Shown piece by piece: positions 37,253 to 48,018 of a stretch of DNA of 64,000 bases. Location: positions 995,071-1,059,070 of the forward strand of contig FJUW01000046.1 in the NCBI GenBank assembly GCA_900074885.1, given 5' to 3'. This stretch comes from Rhynchosporium graminicola. Lineage: Eukaryota; Ascomycota; Leotiomycetes; Helotiales; Ploettnerulaceae. The notes under the pieces are model-generated. The model had not been told where the DNA came from and did not search any database. It was given only the letters and a program-made list of their open reading frames with translations. A program made the translations under genes and the position numbers. Positions within the stretch are counted from its first letter, which is position 1. Each line of letters begins with the position of its first letter.

Positions 37253-37989
37253 CTTAAGATAGCGTATAATTACTAATACCTTCTTATTATATATCTTATA
37301 AAATTATATTCAGCTAGAGCCTTTTTCTTTAAGAAGAATATATAAAGTCATAAGAGTCCTTAGTTATCGAATTATATAAGTACCCCTCTTATTACTTATC
37401 CTAAAGAGTTTATCTCGAGTATTATTTCTTAGTTAATATCGAATTATACTAGTGCGAGTCTAGTAGTAAATATATCCTTTAGTTTCTTAAAAGCTTAGTC
37501 TATAGCTTCGTTCTACTACTATAGCTATTCCTTATAAGTATGCTATATTAATAATAGTATAATTATTAAGTAATTCTTAATAAATATCTAATAGAAGTTT
37601 ATAAATCTTATAAAACTTTATATTTCTTTTATTAAAGTTAGAAATCCTTATTCTCGAATCGCTTATATCTTCTTAAGATCTATCTATATACTTTCTTTTA
37701 TATTAATTACGAATACGAGGTATTTCGTTATCTATATCTCGAATTTATACTTATTAATATCTAGTTATAATCCTACTTCGCGTAATCTTACTATAACTTT
37801 CGCTACTTACTTCTAGTAGTAGTAGTAGTCGCTTTCTATATAGATTAGAATATTATTAATATAAGTAGAATAGAACTTATCTAAGTAATCTTATAGAGCT
37901 TATTAATATACTATTAAAATATACTTAAGGTATTCGCGAGCTCGAAGGGAGTTACTAGCTACTTATATAAACTATATCTTATACGAAAA
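37253..37989 (-). pseudogene. Gypsy-C fragment: RT end and RNase H relic
   Basis: Matches 60398-61130 of the right-hand gypsy element along its whole length (for example GCTACTTATATAAACTATATC near 37957 and 61092). That region translates on the minus strand as gypsy RT/RNase H. It is cut on the left by the Copia-B LTR and on the right by the Copia-A LTR. Only about 0.74 kb remains. Many RIP-type stops. Confidence 0.8.
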
Positions 37990-40604
37990 GTATCGCAAGG
38001 TTACGTTGATCTTCAGAGTAAGGCATAGAGTAGTTGAATGTTATTATTTGTATTGCAGTACTAATTACTATAGAGAGTTAACTAAAGGTATTATCTAGGA
38101 ATATCCGCACGGACTATGCACGTGACTACAGTCACCTGATCCATACCAAGACCTATATCCTCGCAATACACCCCTCTATAGAGATACTATAAAATCGGTA
38201 ACTTCTATAAGTACAAGTGATCTAATTTCTTCTGTAATTAGTTAATTATACTATCGTATGCGTACGTATAGTAATACCCCTGGAGACTAGAACTATACCT
38301 CGATATCATATAAACTAGATAGACCTCAGGTTCCGTAATTCCTTCAAGATAATCAGCCTTCCTAATTAATATCTATACCCCTTATTCTAAGTATAAAATA
38401 GTTATATTCAGTATTACTATAAAAGCCTTAAGGTCTTATAAGCTAAGTAGTTTAGTAAAACCGTCTGCCGTATTCTCTTTTGAGAGTATATACTAAGGGT
38501 CTAAATGACCTCTAGCGACCTCCTAGCGCAGGTAGTGGAATTCAATATCGATATACTTAGTATATTAGTATAATTCAGGGTTCTCTGATAGAGATAAAGC
38601 TCCCTGATTATCGCACTATATCTCTATACTCCTAGAGTCTGGCTTATTATAGCCTAGCTCCTTTAGTACTTAGCGTATCCATAATACTTCTCTAGTAATG
38701 GCGCATATAGCTATATACTCTGCTTCCGTAGATGCAAGAGCTATAGTAGTCTATCGCTTTGAAATAGCTAAGAAAACACCTCCTGCAAGGAAGAAACAGA
38801 CTCCGGTATATAACACTCCATTAATTCGGTTACCGGCTTAATCAGAGTCGCAGAAACCTCTCAATTTCATCCTCTCTCTATTAGTAACGTCTCCTCCGTA
38901 AGTCGTAGCGTAGTACTTCGTACCTTATAGGTATGCAAGTACTCTCTTAGCGCTCGCAAGGTATTAAGGTAATATATTTATTAGAAATTATAATAATATA
39001 GAGCAGTAGTATAGTATATCCCAGCGAGTATAAGCTAGGTACTATAGACTACTGTAAAGCTATTAATATAGCTTGATTTCTTATAGAATAGCAACTCCCT
39101 TGAATTTAAATATAAAAACATCAGAACTAATAGTAAAAAGCGTATTAGAACTCTTAAAATTAGTTATTCTAAATCGATCTAATATCTTATCGATATACGT
39201 ATCTTAGTAAAGAGAAATCGTCTTCTTCTCTCTATCACGTATAATTCTGACGCTAAGGAAGTATTTAGCTAGTCTAGCTAATAGAATATCGAATATAGTG
39301 AGAATCTTCTTCTTAAGCTCTTCAAGAGCTAGTCTAGCCTTTGAGATAACTAGAAAATCGTCGATATAAGTAATAATAATTATCCTAGTTTCTCAGTTAA
39401 TATATACGTAATTATTAGTTTATAAAGGTATAAAGTCGATAATACCGAACTCCTTACGTAGTATCTCTTACTAGAGGCGTGGAGACTGCTTCAGACCGTA
39501 TAGAGCCTTTAGCAAGAGTATACATTTCTCGTCTATAAGTCTACGCCTAAATTATCTATAAAATAGCGGCAATTTGACGTATATCGGGGTATCGGCTTCA
39601 CTATATAAGAATGCTATTACTACGTTAACCTATTCGACTTCTAAGTCGTACTTCGCCGCAACTACTAAGCCTATCTTCTAAGTAGAAGATTTATAGACTC
39701 CGGTATAAATCTAATAGTAATAATAACTAAAACGTTACGTATAACCTTAGAATATAAATCTGAACTTATATTTATCGATTTTACTATCTATATCTCTCTT
39801 AGTCTTGAAAACTAGACGAGAACCTAGTACTCTGCACCCTTTTAGCATATCAGAGCAACTTATAGTCTTCTAAGTCGACTTCTCTTCAAGAGATCAGTAC
39901 TCCTTAATAATCGCCTTCTTCTATTCTGGCTAATCAGGTCTCTTTATAGCCTGATCTAAAGGTAGTCGGGTCGTCTAAAAATAGCGACTCTTCTTAAGCT
40001 ATATAGAAGGCGAATCGATATTAGCTAGTACTCTCTTATACTTCTTCAAGTAGTGAAATTGTATAGGAGTAGCTATTATTTAGTTCCGATATTACCTCAG
40101 GCGTTGTATTTGGAGTCGGATTATTATAGCTAGAGCGTATAGCCCTAGGGATATACTCCGGCATATAGTTCTTAGATCCAGGAGGCCTACTACGCTTCTT
40201 TTATATAGTAATTTGCTCCGGAATATCGACCTCTAGTGCTAGAACTTCGTCCTCAACTATAGATTCGGTATCCGTACTACTATCGACTTCATCTTCCGAG
40301 ACTATACCTATATCAGGAGTAGTAGTACTAGTAACCTCGACGTCTTGATTTTAGCTTAAAGTATCGATAGAGTTACCTCTAGTTTAAGGTACTATTATAG
40401 CGTCTTCTTCGTGAGGTTCTATAACTAAGCTGTTTTTATTAAATCGTAGATAAGAGGTACGAACTATCTTTCTATTAACTAGGTATCTATAGATATTATA
40501 ACCTTCAAATCCTACCAGAATACCCTTTTCAGCTCTAGGAGCTACCTTATAGCTCTAGACTCTCTTCTTCTTATTAATTAGTATAAAGATAAGATATCCT
40601 AATA
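37990..40604 (-). mobile_element. Copia-A LTR retrotransposon, copy 2 (5' truncated)
   Basis: Reverse complement of the family seen at 1-1529, longer here. The 3' LTR is about 37990-38368, RNase H 38430-38960, RT about 39000-40000 with YIDDFLV near 39365-39350, and the end of the integrase region up to 40604. It then stops abruptly at 40604/40605, where GC-balanced sequence with an NLR relic begins. No 5' LTR, gag or integrase core is present on the far side. The left junction interrupts the gypsy fragment. Confidence 0.85.
38430..40604 (-). pseudogene. Copia-A pol relic, copy 2
   Basis: Minus-strand translation shows the end of integrase and its linker (40604-40080, acidic and Ser/Thr rich), then RT with TYIDDFLVISK, and RNase H with AGNRINGVLYTGVCFFLAGG, ASTEAEYIAICA and CDNQGALSLSENPE. 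Stops of RIP type break the frame, but fewer than in copy 1, so family motifs are easier to read here. Confidence 0.82.
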
Positions 40605-40680
40605 TTAAACGACCCGGTCGACGCTCAATTCCATCACCATGCCCCTCCTGGTAAGTCGTAAAGGCCCAAGCTGACCCTGT

Positions 40681-41200
40681 GCAAATAGCGTGCCAACTAC
40701 CGAACTACTAGAGACTCCTCCAGCCCCAACCATCGTTATACCATTCAGTCGCCACAAAGGCTTCGTCGAGCCAGGTGAACTTGATGGCATTCAATGGAAA
40801 TGCACAGTCTCGGGACCTAGGACCGCGCTCGTTGGCTTGGGTAGTGTCGGCTAAGCGCAAATGCTTTCATTAAAACAAAAGGGTAACGATTAGGGAAGCA
40901 AATCACAACTCGCCATCGAATACGCCTATCGAACTCGAGACCGCTCACCTGAGACATGGGTCTTCTGGATTCAAGCTAGTAATGCTGCCCGGTTTGAGTT
41001 CCTAAGGTTGCAGACCGTATAAAGATCTCGAGACGCCAGACCCTAACGGCTAATATTTTCCAGCTTGTGTAAGACTAGCTATGCGATGAGCAGAAGGGGA
41101 AGTGGGTTCTTACACTTCATAATATGGATGATACTGGCTTCCTCGTCGAGGGTCGGAGGACGGGGCAAGACAGGCAAGGAAGCGGCATAAAGAGTACGAA
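40681..41200 (+). pseudogene. NB-ARC (NLR-type) pseudogene fragment
   Basis: A plus-strand segment reads VPTTELLETPPAPTIVIPFS, then a typical fungal NLR lead-in to the P-loop ending RTALVGLGSVG at about 40849. A likely 44-bp intron follows (40850-40893, GC donor). The next exon-like part reads SQLAIEYAYRTRDRSPETWV and FWIQASNAARFE (40903-41002). A frameshift then moves the reading to a second frame, giving TANIFQLV, two stops, and LCDEQKGKWVLTLHNMDDTGFLVE, the Walker B region (LILDNxDD in the family), by about 41150. The fragment ends without the rest of the NB-ARC or any repeat domain. Such proteins sense non-self and trigger cell death in fungi; this one cannot work. Decay here is by frameshift as well as stops. 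Confidence 0.75.
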
Positions 41201-42249
41201 CTCACGATCACTCGTATCCTACCTGCCGTAATGTCTATATAAGCGCTCTGCGACTACCGTGAGGTCATCGCACGCAACACCCTTTCGCGTTATATAGCCT
41301 CCATAAGCTCTTTTCAAGGAAAAGTCTCTAAAGATCGGGTATATAGCTCCTGTCTTTATCCTATAGTAGTAGTGCCTGTTTTTCAATGGAGACGAACTGA
41401 GAGGCTACGGAGCACGGATGGTTTCTTTCGCGACGTTGCAAAGCCAACGGCTCATATAAAACGCTATTATCCAGCTTGTAAGTCTCATGGCTAGTTCTCG
41501 AAGTCGTGGAGCATTTCAAAGGTCACGTAGAGACAGTGCACGGCGTCAAGCTCCGGGACCCAAGCTTGTGCCAACATCCACATAACTGCCTTCACCTTCA
41601 TATATAGATATCTGTATGTTATGTTTTCCTTTTTCGAGAACATTATCGTAGGAGTTCATTGTATTGGCTGGAAAGGTACACATAATGCTTAGGCACTTCC
41701 CCATGCTACTCATGTTAAGTCTCAGAGGTCTATTCCTGTGAATGGTGTGGAAACTCAAGCAAGTGGACGAAGCTATCGATATATCTTTATCTTACAATGA
41801 CCTCCGGATCTTGTTGGCGAACCCGATTACAGTGATAAACTCGCCAACGCCAAGTTCTTATTTAAGCTTCAGATCCATCTTTCTTGGTGTGAGCCTTCTA
41901 CACTAAGTAAGCATCGTGGATGGTATGGGGCGCGAATAATTGCAAAGCCGCCATGCGGTCTGGTACGGAAGGGGTTTTTCAATTGGTCTCGTACACCGTG
42001 CTAAATCGCAAGGTGATGTTTTCCATAGAACAGTGTTGAATATGCAGATTTGCCCCACAACTTTCCTGTATAAATATAGTGCTGTACGAGACCCATTGAA
42101 ACCCCCCCTTCCGTACCTCTCATCGACGGGACTAACAATCCTCGGCTAGGAAGGAGTGGCATCCCACCAAGCATAAGGGTGATTTATTTCTCCGAAAATG
42201 ATCCGTCACGCCTGATGTCGATATACCCCGACAAACTCCTGACCAGCTA
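41201..42249. other. Intergenic or decayed sequence between NLR relic and kinase
   Basis: GC-balanced, no convincing gene. Short frames occur on both strands without recognisable domains or splice patterns. The first 150 bases may still belong to the NLR relic. The stretch next to 42250 is the 3' flank of the kinase gene. Confidence 0.5.
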
Positions 42250-43954
42250 TTAGGAAGATTTTGGAAATTTCGACGAAATCTTTTTCGTCTTAGAGTTCAC
42301 ATAATATAGTTTTCCATCCTTGGCCTTCCTTTGCTTCCAGCCAGCTGGCAGGTCTTTAGAGATTGGTGGCAGGTTACGAGGTTTAGATCGATGTTCACCA
42401 GAGGGCAGCGGCGGCCTCCCAAATTTGGAATTGACTTTAAGGTTCGAAAGCTCGGTATCCGATCCAACAAAGCGCTCACTCTCATTTGCATGAAAATTGC
42501 TTGGAGCTTCCGCTTGCAAAAGTTAGCAAGTGCAAATGTATAGAAGACGAAATGAGATTGCAATCAAGACAGGGAAAATAAGAAGACACACATGGCATAA
42601 GCTTTGCCAATCTCACAGAAGTAGGGACTTGAGTTGTAGGTGTGAGAATGGGGATAGCTGGCGTGGGAAATTTATTCGAGGACAAGGCGGGCAGCTTCCG
42701 AGCTTGAGTTGTTTGTGCCGGGACCCCTGATGCTTGATCAGGAATGGATAAAATCTGATCCTCCCGGTATGGCAAGAGAGCTCCTTTCGTCGATTGTGTT
42801 TGATCGTCTCGGATATTAACCTGGTTGAAGACTTCTACCATGTCAGACGTCCCCATATCCTGATCTTTAAGCCATTTAGATAGACCCACTGACTTAGCCG
42901 TAGGCCGATGGGTAGGAAACGGGACTAGAATCGATTTAATGAATTCAATGCCATCTGCACTGGTTCTTCGAAGTAGGGGTGATTCGGGAAAGGGTCCACC
43001 TTGGCAAAAGGCCAATAGTGATCGAGGATAAGTAGGGAATGGGACTTGTAGTGCCATCATCTGGTAGACAACGCAAGCAAAGGACCAGATGTCTACTGTG
43101 TTCGTGTACGAGCTTGACTCCTCATCCTCGTTTTCGACAAAGTGGAGCACTTCTGGAGCGAGGTAGAGTGGGGTTCCAGTTGCTGTTTGCAGTGCCGTAT
43201 CATTGTTGGAAACGCGCTTGGCAATCCCAAAATCTCCAATTTTTACCCACCAAGCAGGTGATTTCTGAGCAATGAAGATATTCTAAAAATGACAGTAAGC
43301 AAGATTATGTTCATGCTAATGTAAGTCTTTGAAGCTTGTATACGCATGACGGAGAAGAGACTTAAATACCTCTGGCTTCAAGTCCCGATGAGTAAATCCC
43401 TCTTCATGCATAATCTTGAGTCCTTCCAACAATTGTAGAGCGATCGATCGAGCATCTTGTTCCAGCAGGGTCTCCGTCATATGAATATCTAATGTCCCTA
43501 ATTCAAAATACTCCATTGCCAGAAACACATTGTCGTCGTCCTCGAACCATCCAAAGAATTCTACGAAGAGCTGGGATTGGGAGAACTATCTGGCAATCAG
43601 TACATATTCAGCTGAAGATATTGTCTGCCATACCTTAGACCTAGAAAACTTTGTCAAGGCAATGATTTCCTTGTTGTGGTCGACTTTCAACCTCGCCATA
43701 TGCGACTTGTGCATCTGCTTAACAGCTCGGCATGTTTGTGTCCTCGCATTACTGCTCTCGCGCCTCTCTAAACGAACGGACCCAAATGTGCCAACTCCCA
43801 GTAACTTCTGGTCCCGCACCCACTTCTCTATAACGGCAACCTTGCCTATTCCTCTAGCTCGATCCGCTCGATAGGATGTGTAGATAGTGCATTCTGGATC
43901 CCTCTGGTACGAAGTTTCCAGTTTGTAGTCGTTCAAATCGTCGAGCAAGGACAT
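42250..43954 (-). CDS. Ser/Thr protein kinase with C-terminal WW-like motif, 4 exons
   Basis: Predicted exons 43954-43634, 43585-43370, 43282-42592 and 42512-42250 give 496 residues. Introns are 48, 87 and 79 bp, all GT-AG, and phases join correctly. The kinase domain covers about residues 45-330: Gly loop GVGTFGSV (53-60), AVK Lys79, hinge AMEYFELG, HRDLKPEN (173-180, Asp175 and Asn180; the Asn codon opens exon 3), DFG (196-198), and GTPLYLAPE (215-223). All catalytic residues are present, so it should be active. A Pro/Ser/Thr-rich linker follows. The C-terminus (464-493) has the start of a WW domain, LPAGWKQRKAKDGKLYYVN, but the second Trp is Ser. The kinase core resembles fungal kinases of the FHA/CHK2-like or IKS-like groups, with no FHA seen; the subfamily is uncertain. 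It was divergently arranged with the HeLo-pseudokinase gene before transposon insertion. Confidence 0.85.
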
Positions 43955-44206
43955 TGGGACAGTTGAATCTTGTCATTTCCCCCCGTAGTGGAATGGCAAT
44001 CTTCAGTCTGATCGGTAGTGCAGTCTGATTAGCAGAGTTCTGGGAAGTGTAGAGTTTAGATAAATAAAGGGGATTGATAATTAGTAGTTGCCTCTCATCA
44101 GTCGGGTATGTAGTAATTTAAGCAAGAGGGTTGGTGAGATAATCCTCATGAGAGGATGAGGACGAAGAGCCTCATGCATCCTCAGCACTCGGCAGTCTAT
44201 CCACTA
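43955..44206. promoter_or_regulatory. Left half of the former kinase/HeLo-pseudokinase intergenic region
   Basis: About 250 bp between the kinase start codon and the TA target (44205-44206) of the Fot1-like element. Its other half is 50149-50248. Together they make a bidirectional promoter region of about 350 bp. No specific factor site was identified. Confidence 0.5.
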
Positions 44207-44605
44207 CTAGCCGGTCCACCTCTAGTTTCGCTCGCCCACTCGCTTACTGTCGAGGTTACCAAATGCCGCACTCATGTAAACGCCGCACTCTCGGTATTAT
44301 ATCAGTAAAGTATTTTAGGTGCTTTACCCGCTAAAATTCTTTTAATTTCAATATTAAATAACTACTCTAATTTATTAAGGATATATAATCTTTTCTAGTA
44401 TAAAATTAATCTCTATTATCTTTACTCTTAGAGCTTTCTATTATAAGTACTACTAGTAGCGACGATTCTAAATATTAATTATACTCTAGCTCCTTCTCTT
44501 ATATAGCTCTACTAGGCTTATACAGTATGCGAAAAAATAATCAAATTAATCGATTATTAATCGATTAAATCGATTAAATTTAGATTAGATTAGATTAACT
44601 GATTT

Positions 44606-44807
44606 TGTAACGACACAAGACTCAAGGCGGTATACAAGCAAGAATAAACAAGTAGGGAGGCTAAGAGCGATCTTATATAGTCTGGTACGAAGGAAACAGA
44701 AAGATACAGAGCTCTAAAGGAGTCTGCACCTTCTATATATATAAGGAGGGTATGCCTAAGGCACCGATACTGGCCCGTATCTGCTACGTATACTATGCGC
44801 CGTTATA
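44606..44807. repeat. Left LTR (202 bp) of the nested LTR element
   Basis: Starts TGTAACGACACAAG and ends GCCGTTATA, with CA of the partner changed to TA. It matches 46000-46201 with few transitions. Confidence 0.88.
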
Positions 44808-45154
44808 TTACACCCTTCCAAGATAAAGGCTCGCCCTCGAGCCTTGAAGAATCGAAGTAACTAAGGAAACAAAGTAAGTATAAAACGCAGTTAAATATCA
44901 AGATAATCTTCTAAATTTCTATTAAACCGAAACCGTAGATACTAATTCAGTACCGAGATCATCTCTTCTGTAGAGGGAAACGTAATCTCCGGTAATTGTG
45001 ATGCCGAGTTTTGCTGAATAAGCGAGGCTAAGCGAGTGATTGAAACACTTGAAGGTTACGAAAGAAATAAAGGTCTAAATCGAGTTCTAAAGAAGCTAAA
45101 AGATTAAGGAGGGTCAGATATCTTCGTTAAGTAGATATAGAAAGTATTAAATTA

Positions 45155-45530
45155 AAGGTTCTAGTAGAGGGAGGTCGATTCTGCCGAGGGGGATAAATTG
45201 TACCGGGGTACGGGGATTACGAGTCGAATTCCGATAATTTCCGCTAGGGTAATAAGCTACTTCGTCTTAGCCTAAAAGCAAGGTTTTTCGCTATTAGAGC
45301 TACTTTCGGAAGGTTAAAGTAAAATAAGGGGATAAAAAATATTTTCTAGTAGAAGGAGGTCGATTCTGCAGAGGGGGAAAAATTATACCGGGGTACAGGG
45401 GTTACGAGTCGGATTCCGGCAATTTCCGCTAGGGTAATAAGCTACTTCGTCCTAGCTTAAAAGTAAGGTTTTTCGCTATTAGAGCTGCTTTCGGAAGGTT
45501 AAAGTCGGGTGAGGGGATAATGAATATTAG
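45155..45530. repeat. Two tandem units of about 185-190 bp
   Basis: Both units carry GTCGATTCTGC near their start, a TACCGGGGTAC segment, CGCTAGGGTAATAAGCTACT and GGTTTTTCGCTATTAGAGCT. They lie in the interior of the nested LTR element. Confidence 0.8.
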
Positions 45531-45882
45531 GGCCTATAGGGAAGTTTCCACCTAAAATTCGTCTGCTGTTTTACTTCGTACGCACGAAGGAACGAGTTTC
45601 GAAGTATCCGAGAGTAACTTCGTAGTAATACTAGTGCTTCTGAGGCTGAATTACGTTCAAATTCCCAGCTGTCCGAGAGATCTCTGGAATCTCAGCTCTT
45701 TTGAAAACCTAACTGTCGAATTCGTAATTGATAGTACTAACTGTTTCCGTATAATTCCGAAAATCTAAGGTAAGTAGAGATAACTTAGCGAAGAGCTCCC
45801 TAGTAGTCGTACGTGCGAATCGAGTTTTCTGGGTAAGATATTATTTAATACCGTCCCCGGCGGTCTTAATCTTTCTGTTTAA

Positions 45883-45999
45883 TATAACGACATAAGACTT
45901 AAGGCGGTATATAAGTAAGAATAAACAAGTAGGGAGGCTAAGAGCGATCTTATATAGTCTAGTACGAAGGAAACAGAAAGATGCAGAGCTCTGAAGGAG
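45883..45999. repeat. Partial LTR (first 117 bp) directly in front of the right LTR
   Basis: Matches the first 117 bases of the LTR, with RIP-type changes (TATAACGACATAAG for TGTAACGACACAAG). It is joined head to tail to the complete LTR at 46000. Confidence 0.85.
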
Positions 46000-46201
46000 T
46001 GTAACGACACAAGACTCAAGGCGGTATACAAGTAAGAATAAACAAGTAGGGAGGCTAAGAGCGATCTTATATAGTCTAGTACGAAGGAAACAGAAAGATG
46101 CAGAGCTCTGAAGGAGTCTGCACCTTCTATATATATAAGGAGGGTATGCCTAAGGCACCGATACTGGCCCGTATCTGCCACGTATACTATGCGCCGTCAC
46201 A
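46000..46201. repeat. Right LTR (202 bp) of the nested LTR element
   Basis: Starts TGTAACGACACAAG, ends GCCGTCACA and is followed by the GATTT target duplication. Confidence 0.88.
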
Positions 46202-46249
46202 GATTTTGACCTTTGATTAGATTAAGACCTAGACTTAATCGATTAGTTA

Positions 46250-46570
46250 ATCGATTAACTTTTGATTTATTAGAGGAAATTCTATTATATTCTTATATCT
46301 TCTTATATATCTCTTTCTCTCTATAATTACTCTATATTAAAGAAATTCTCCGCGTTATTAACTATCTCTTCTAGCTATTCTTTTTCCTCTATATCAGCTA
46401 TAAAACCCCAGCTCTTTAAGAGACTAATAGTCTCGAAAGTATCTCTATTAAGCCTATTTCTTAGCTTATTAATAATTAGAGCTCCTAAGCTAAAGAATCT
46501 TTCGGAAGCAGCAGAAGTAGCCGGAATTTGAAGATATTTCCGTGCTAATAGAGATAATACCGGGTATTTA
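46250..46570 (-). pseudogene. hAT transposase C-terminal (dimerisation) relic
   Basis: Minus-strand translation gives DKYPVLSLLARKYLQIPATS, AASERFFSLGALIINKLRNR and LNRDTFETISLLKSWGF, the classic hAT C-terminal dimerisation block (pattern YPxLSxxARxYLxIPATSAxSERxFSxxG). The DDE catalytic part is missing, so this is a non-autonomous derivative. A second copy of this block lies at about 47380-47700, and a more decayed relative lies in the hAT starting at 55698. Confidence 0.85.
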
Positions 46571-46883
46571 TCTTTATTAATAATATATTATTTATAAGCT
46601 AGTATTACTAATATAATAGTTGTATTTGATTTATAATAAGAGTTTCTAGCTACTTCGACTTCGTATTTACGTCTGATTTCACCTCGCGGGAGCTAGGCTT
46701 AAAAAGGTAGCGTAAGCGAGACCTTAGCCCTAACTAGGTATAGTGCGAAAATACGAAAGTTAATCGATTTTTAATCGATTAAATCAATTATAATTAGATT
46801 AGATTAGATTAACTATAAATTTCCTTTGATTAGATTAGATTAAGAGGCAATAATCTAATCTAATCTAATCATTTCGCACACTG

Positions 46884-47342
46884 NNNNNNNNNNNNNNNNN
46901 NNNNNNNNNNNNNNNNNNNNNNNNNNNNNNNNNNNNNNNNNNNNNNNNNNNNNNNNNNNNNNNNNNNNNNNNNNNNNNNNNNNNNNNNNNNNNNNNNNNN
47001 NNNNNNNNNNNNNNNNNNNNNNNNNNNNNNNNNNNNNNNNNNNNNNNNNNNNNNNNNNNNNNNNNNNNNNNNNNNNNNNNNNNNNNNNNNNNNNNNNNNN
47101 NNNNNNNNNNNNNNNNNNNNNNNNNNNNNNNNNNNNNNNNNNNNNNNNNNNNNNNNNNNNNNNNNNNNNNNNNNNNNNNNNNNNNNNNNNNNNNNNNNNN
47201 NNNNNNNNNNNNNNNNNNNNNNNNNNNNNNNNNNNNNNNNNNNNNNNNNNNNNNNNNNNNNNNNNNNNNNNNNNNNNNNNNNNNNNNNNNNNNNNNNNNN
47301 NNNNNNNNNNNNNNNNNNNNNNNNNNNNNNNNNNNNNNNNNN
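46884..47342. other. Assembly gap (459 N)
   Basis: A run of N that starts directly after the hAT terminus CACACTG (46883) and ends inside a second near-identical copy of the preceding 668 bp. The true content and length are unknown. Confidence 0.98.
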
Positions 47343-48010
47343 ATTAGATTAAGACCTAGACTTAATCGATTAGTTAATCGATTAACTTTTGATTTATTAG
47401 AGGAAATTCTATTATATTCTTATATCTTCTTATATATCTCTTTCTCTCTATAATTACTCTATATTAAAGAAATTCTCCGCGTTATTAACTATCTCTTCTA
47501 GCTCTTCTTTTTCCTCTATATCAGCTATAAAACCCTAGCTCTTTAAGAGACTAATAGTCTCGAAAGTATCTCTATTAAGCCTATTTCTTAGCTTATTAAT
47601 AATTAGAGCTCCTAAGCTAAAGAATCTTTCGGAAGCAGCAGAAGTAGCCGGAATTTGAAGATATTTCCGTGCTAATAGAGATAATACCGGGTATTTATCT
47701 TTATTAATAATATATTATTTATAAGCTAGTATTACTAATATAATAGTTGTATTTGATTTATAATAAGAGTTTCTAGCTACTTCGACTTCGTATTTACGTC
47801 TGATTTCATCTCGCGGGAGCTAGGCTTAAAAAGGTAGCGTAAGCGAGACCTTAGACCTAGCTAGGTATAGTGCGAAAATACGAAAGTTAATCGATTTTTA
47901 ATCGATTAAATCAATTATAATTAGATTAGATTAGATTAACTATAAATTTCCTTTGATTAGATTAGATTAAGAGGCAATAATCTAATCTAATCTAATCATT
48001 TCGCACACTG
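47343..48010. repeat. Near-identical second copy of the hAT right half
   Basis: Repeats 46215-46883 with only a handful of single-base differences (for example CTATTC/CTCTTC, CCCCAG/CCCTAG, CACCTCG/CATCTCG). Either two hAT copies in tandem or duplicated assembly across the gap. Confidence 0.85.
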
Positions 48011-48018
48011 GGCTTATA

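Larger units (their letters stand above)
44606..46201. mobile_element. Non-autonomous LTR element nested in the hAT
   Basis: 202-bp LTRs (44606-44807, 46000-46201) and an exact target duplication GATTT (44601-44605, 46202-46206) within the hAT. LTR ends are TGTAACGAC and GCCGTCACA. The interior of about 1.2 kb has no protein domains but includes two tandem units of about 185 bp and a second, 5'-only LTR copy. I could not find a clear polypurine tract or primer site to set its direction. A solo LTR of the same family lies at 59969-60170. Confidence 0.88.
44523..48010 (-). mobile_element. hAT element, internally deleted, nested in the Fot1-like element
   Basis: Ends CAGTATGCG (44523) and CGCACACTG (48010), with an exact 8-bp duplication GGCTTATA (44515-44522, 48011-48018), the hAT size. 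Subterminal sequence on both sides has runs of GATTA and copies of TTAATCGATTAA. The only coding relic is the C-terminal dimerisation part of a hAT transposase on the minus strand (about 46250-46570). The span includes an LTR insertion (44606-46201) and an assembly gap. The stretch 46215-46883 is repeated at 47343-48010, so the true element may be only about 760 bp without the LTR element and the duplication. Confidence 0.85.

Noticed and set aside
41940..42149. Plus-strand 69-residue ORF downstream of the kinase
   Set aside because: No domain, no codon signal, and it lies in the 3' flank of the kinase gene.
42482..43150. 222-residue minus-strand ORF as a complete gene
   Set aside because: It is part of exon 3 of the kinase read through the 42513-42591 intron; the start is internal and the last residues are intronic.
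45879..46181. Minus-strand ORF with an internal 39-residue repeat
   Set aside because: It is the antisense reading of a partial LTR joined to a full LTR, not a protein.
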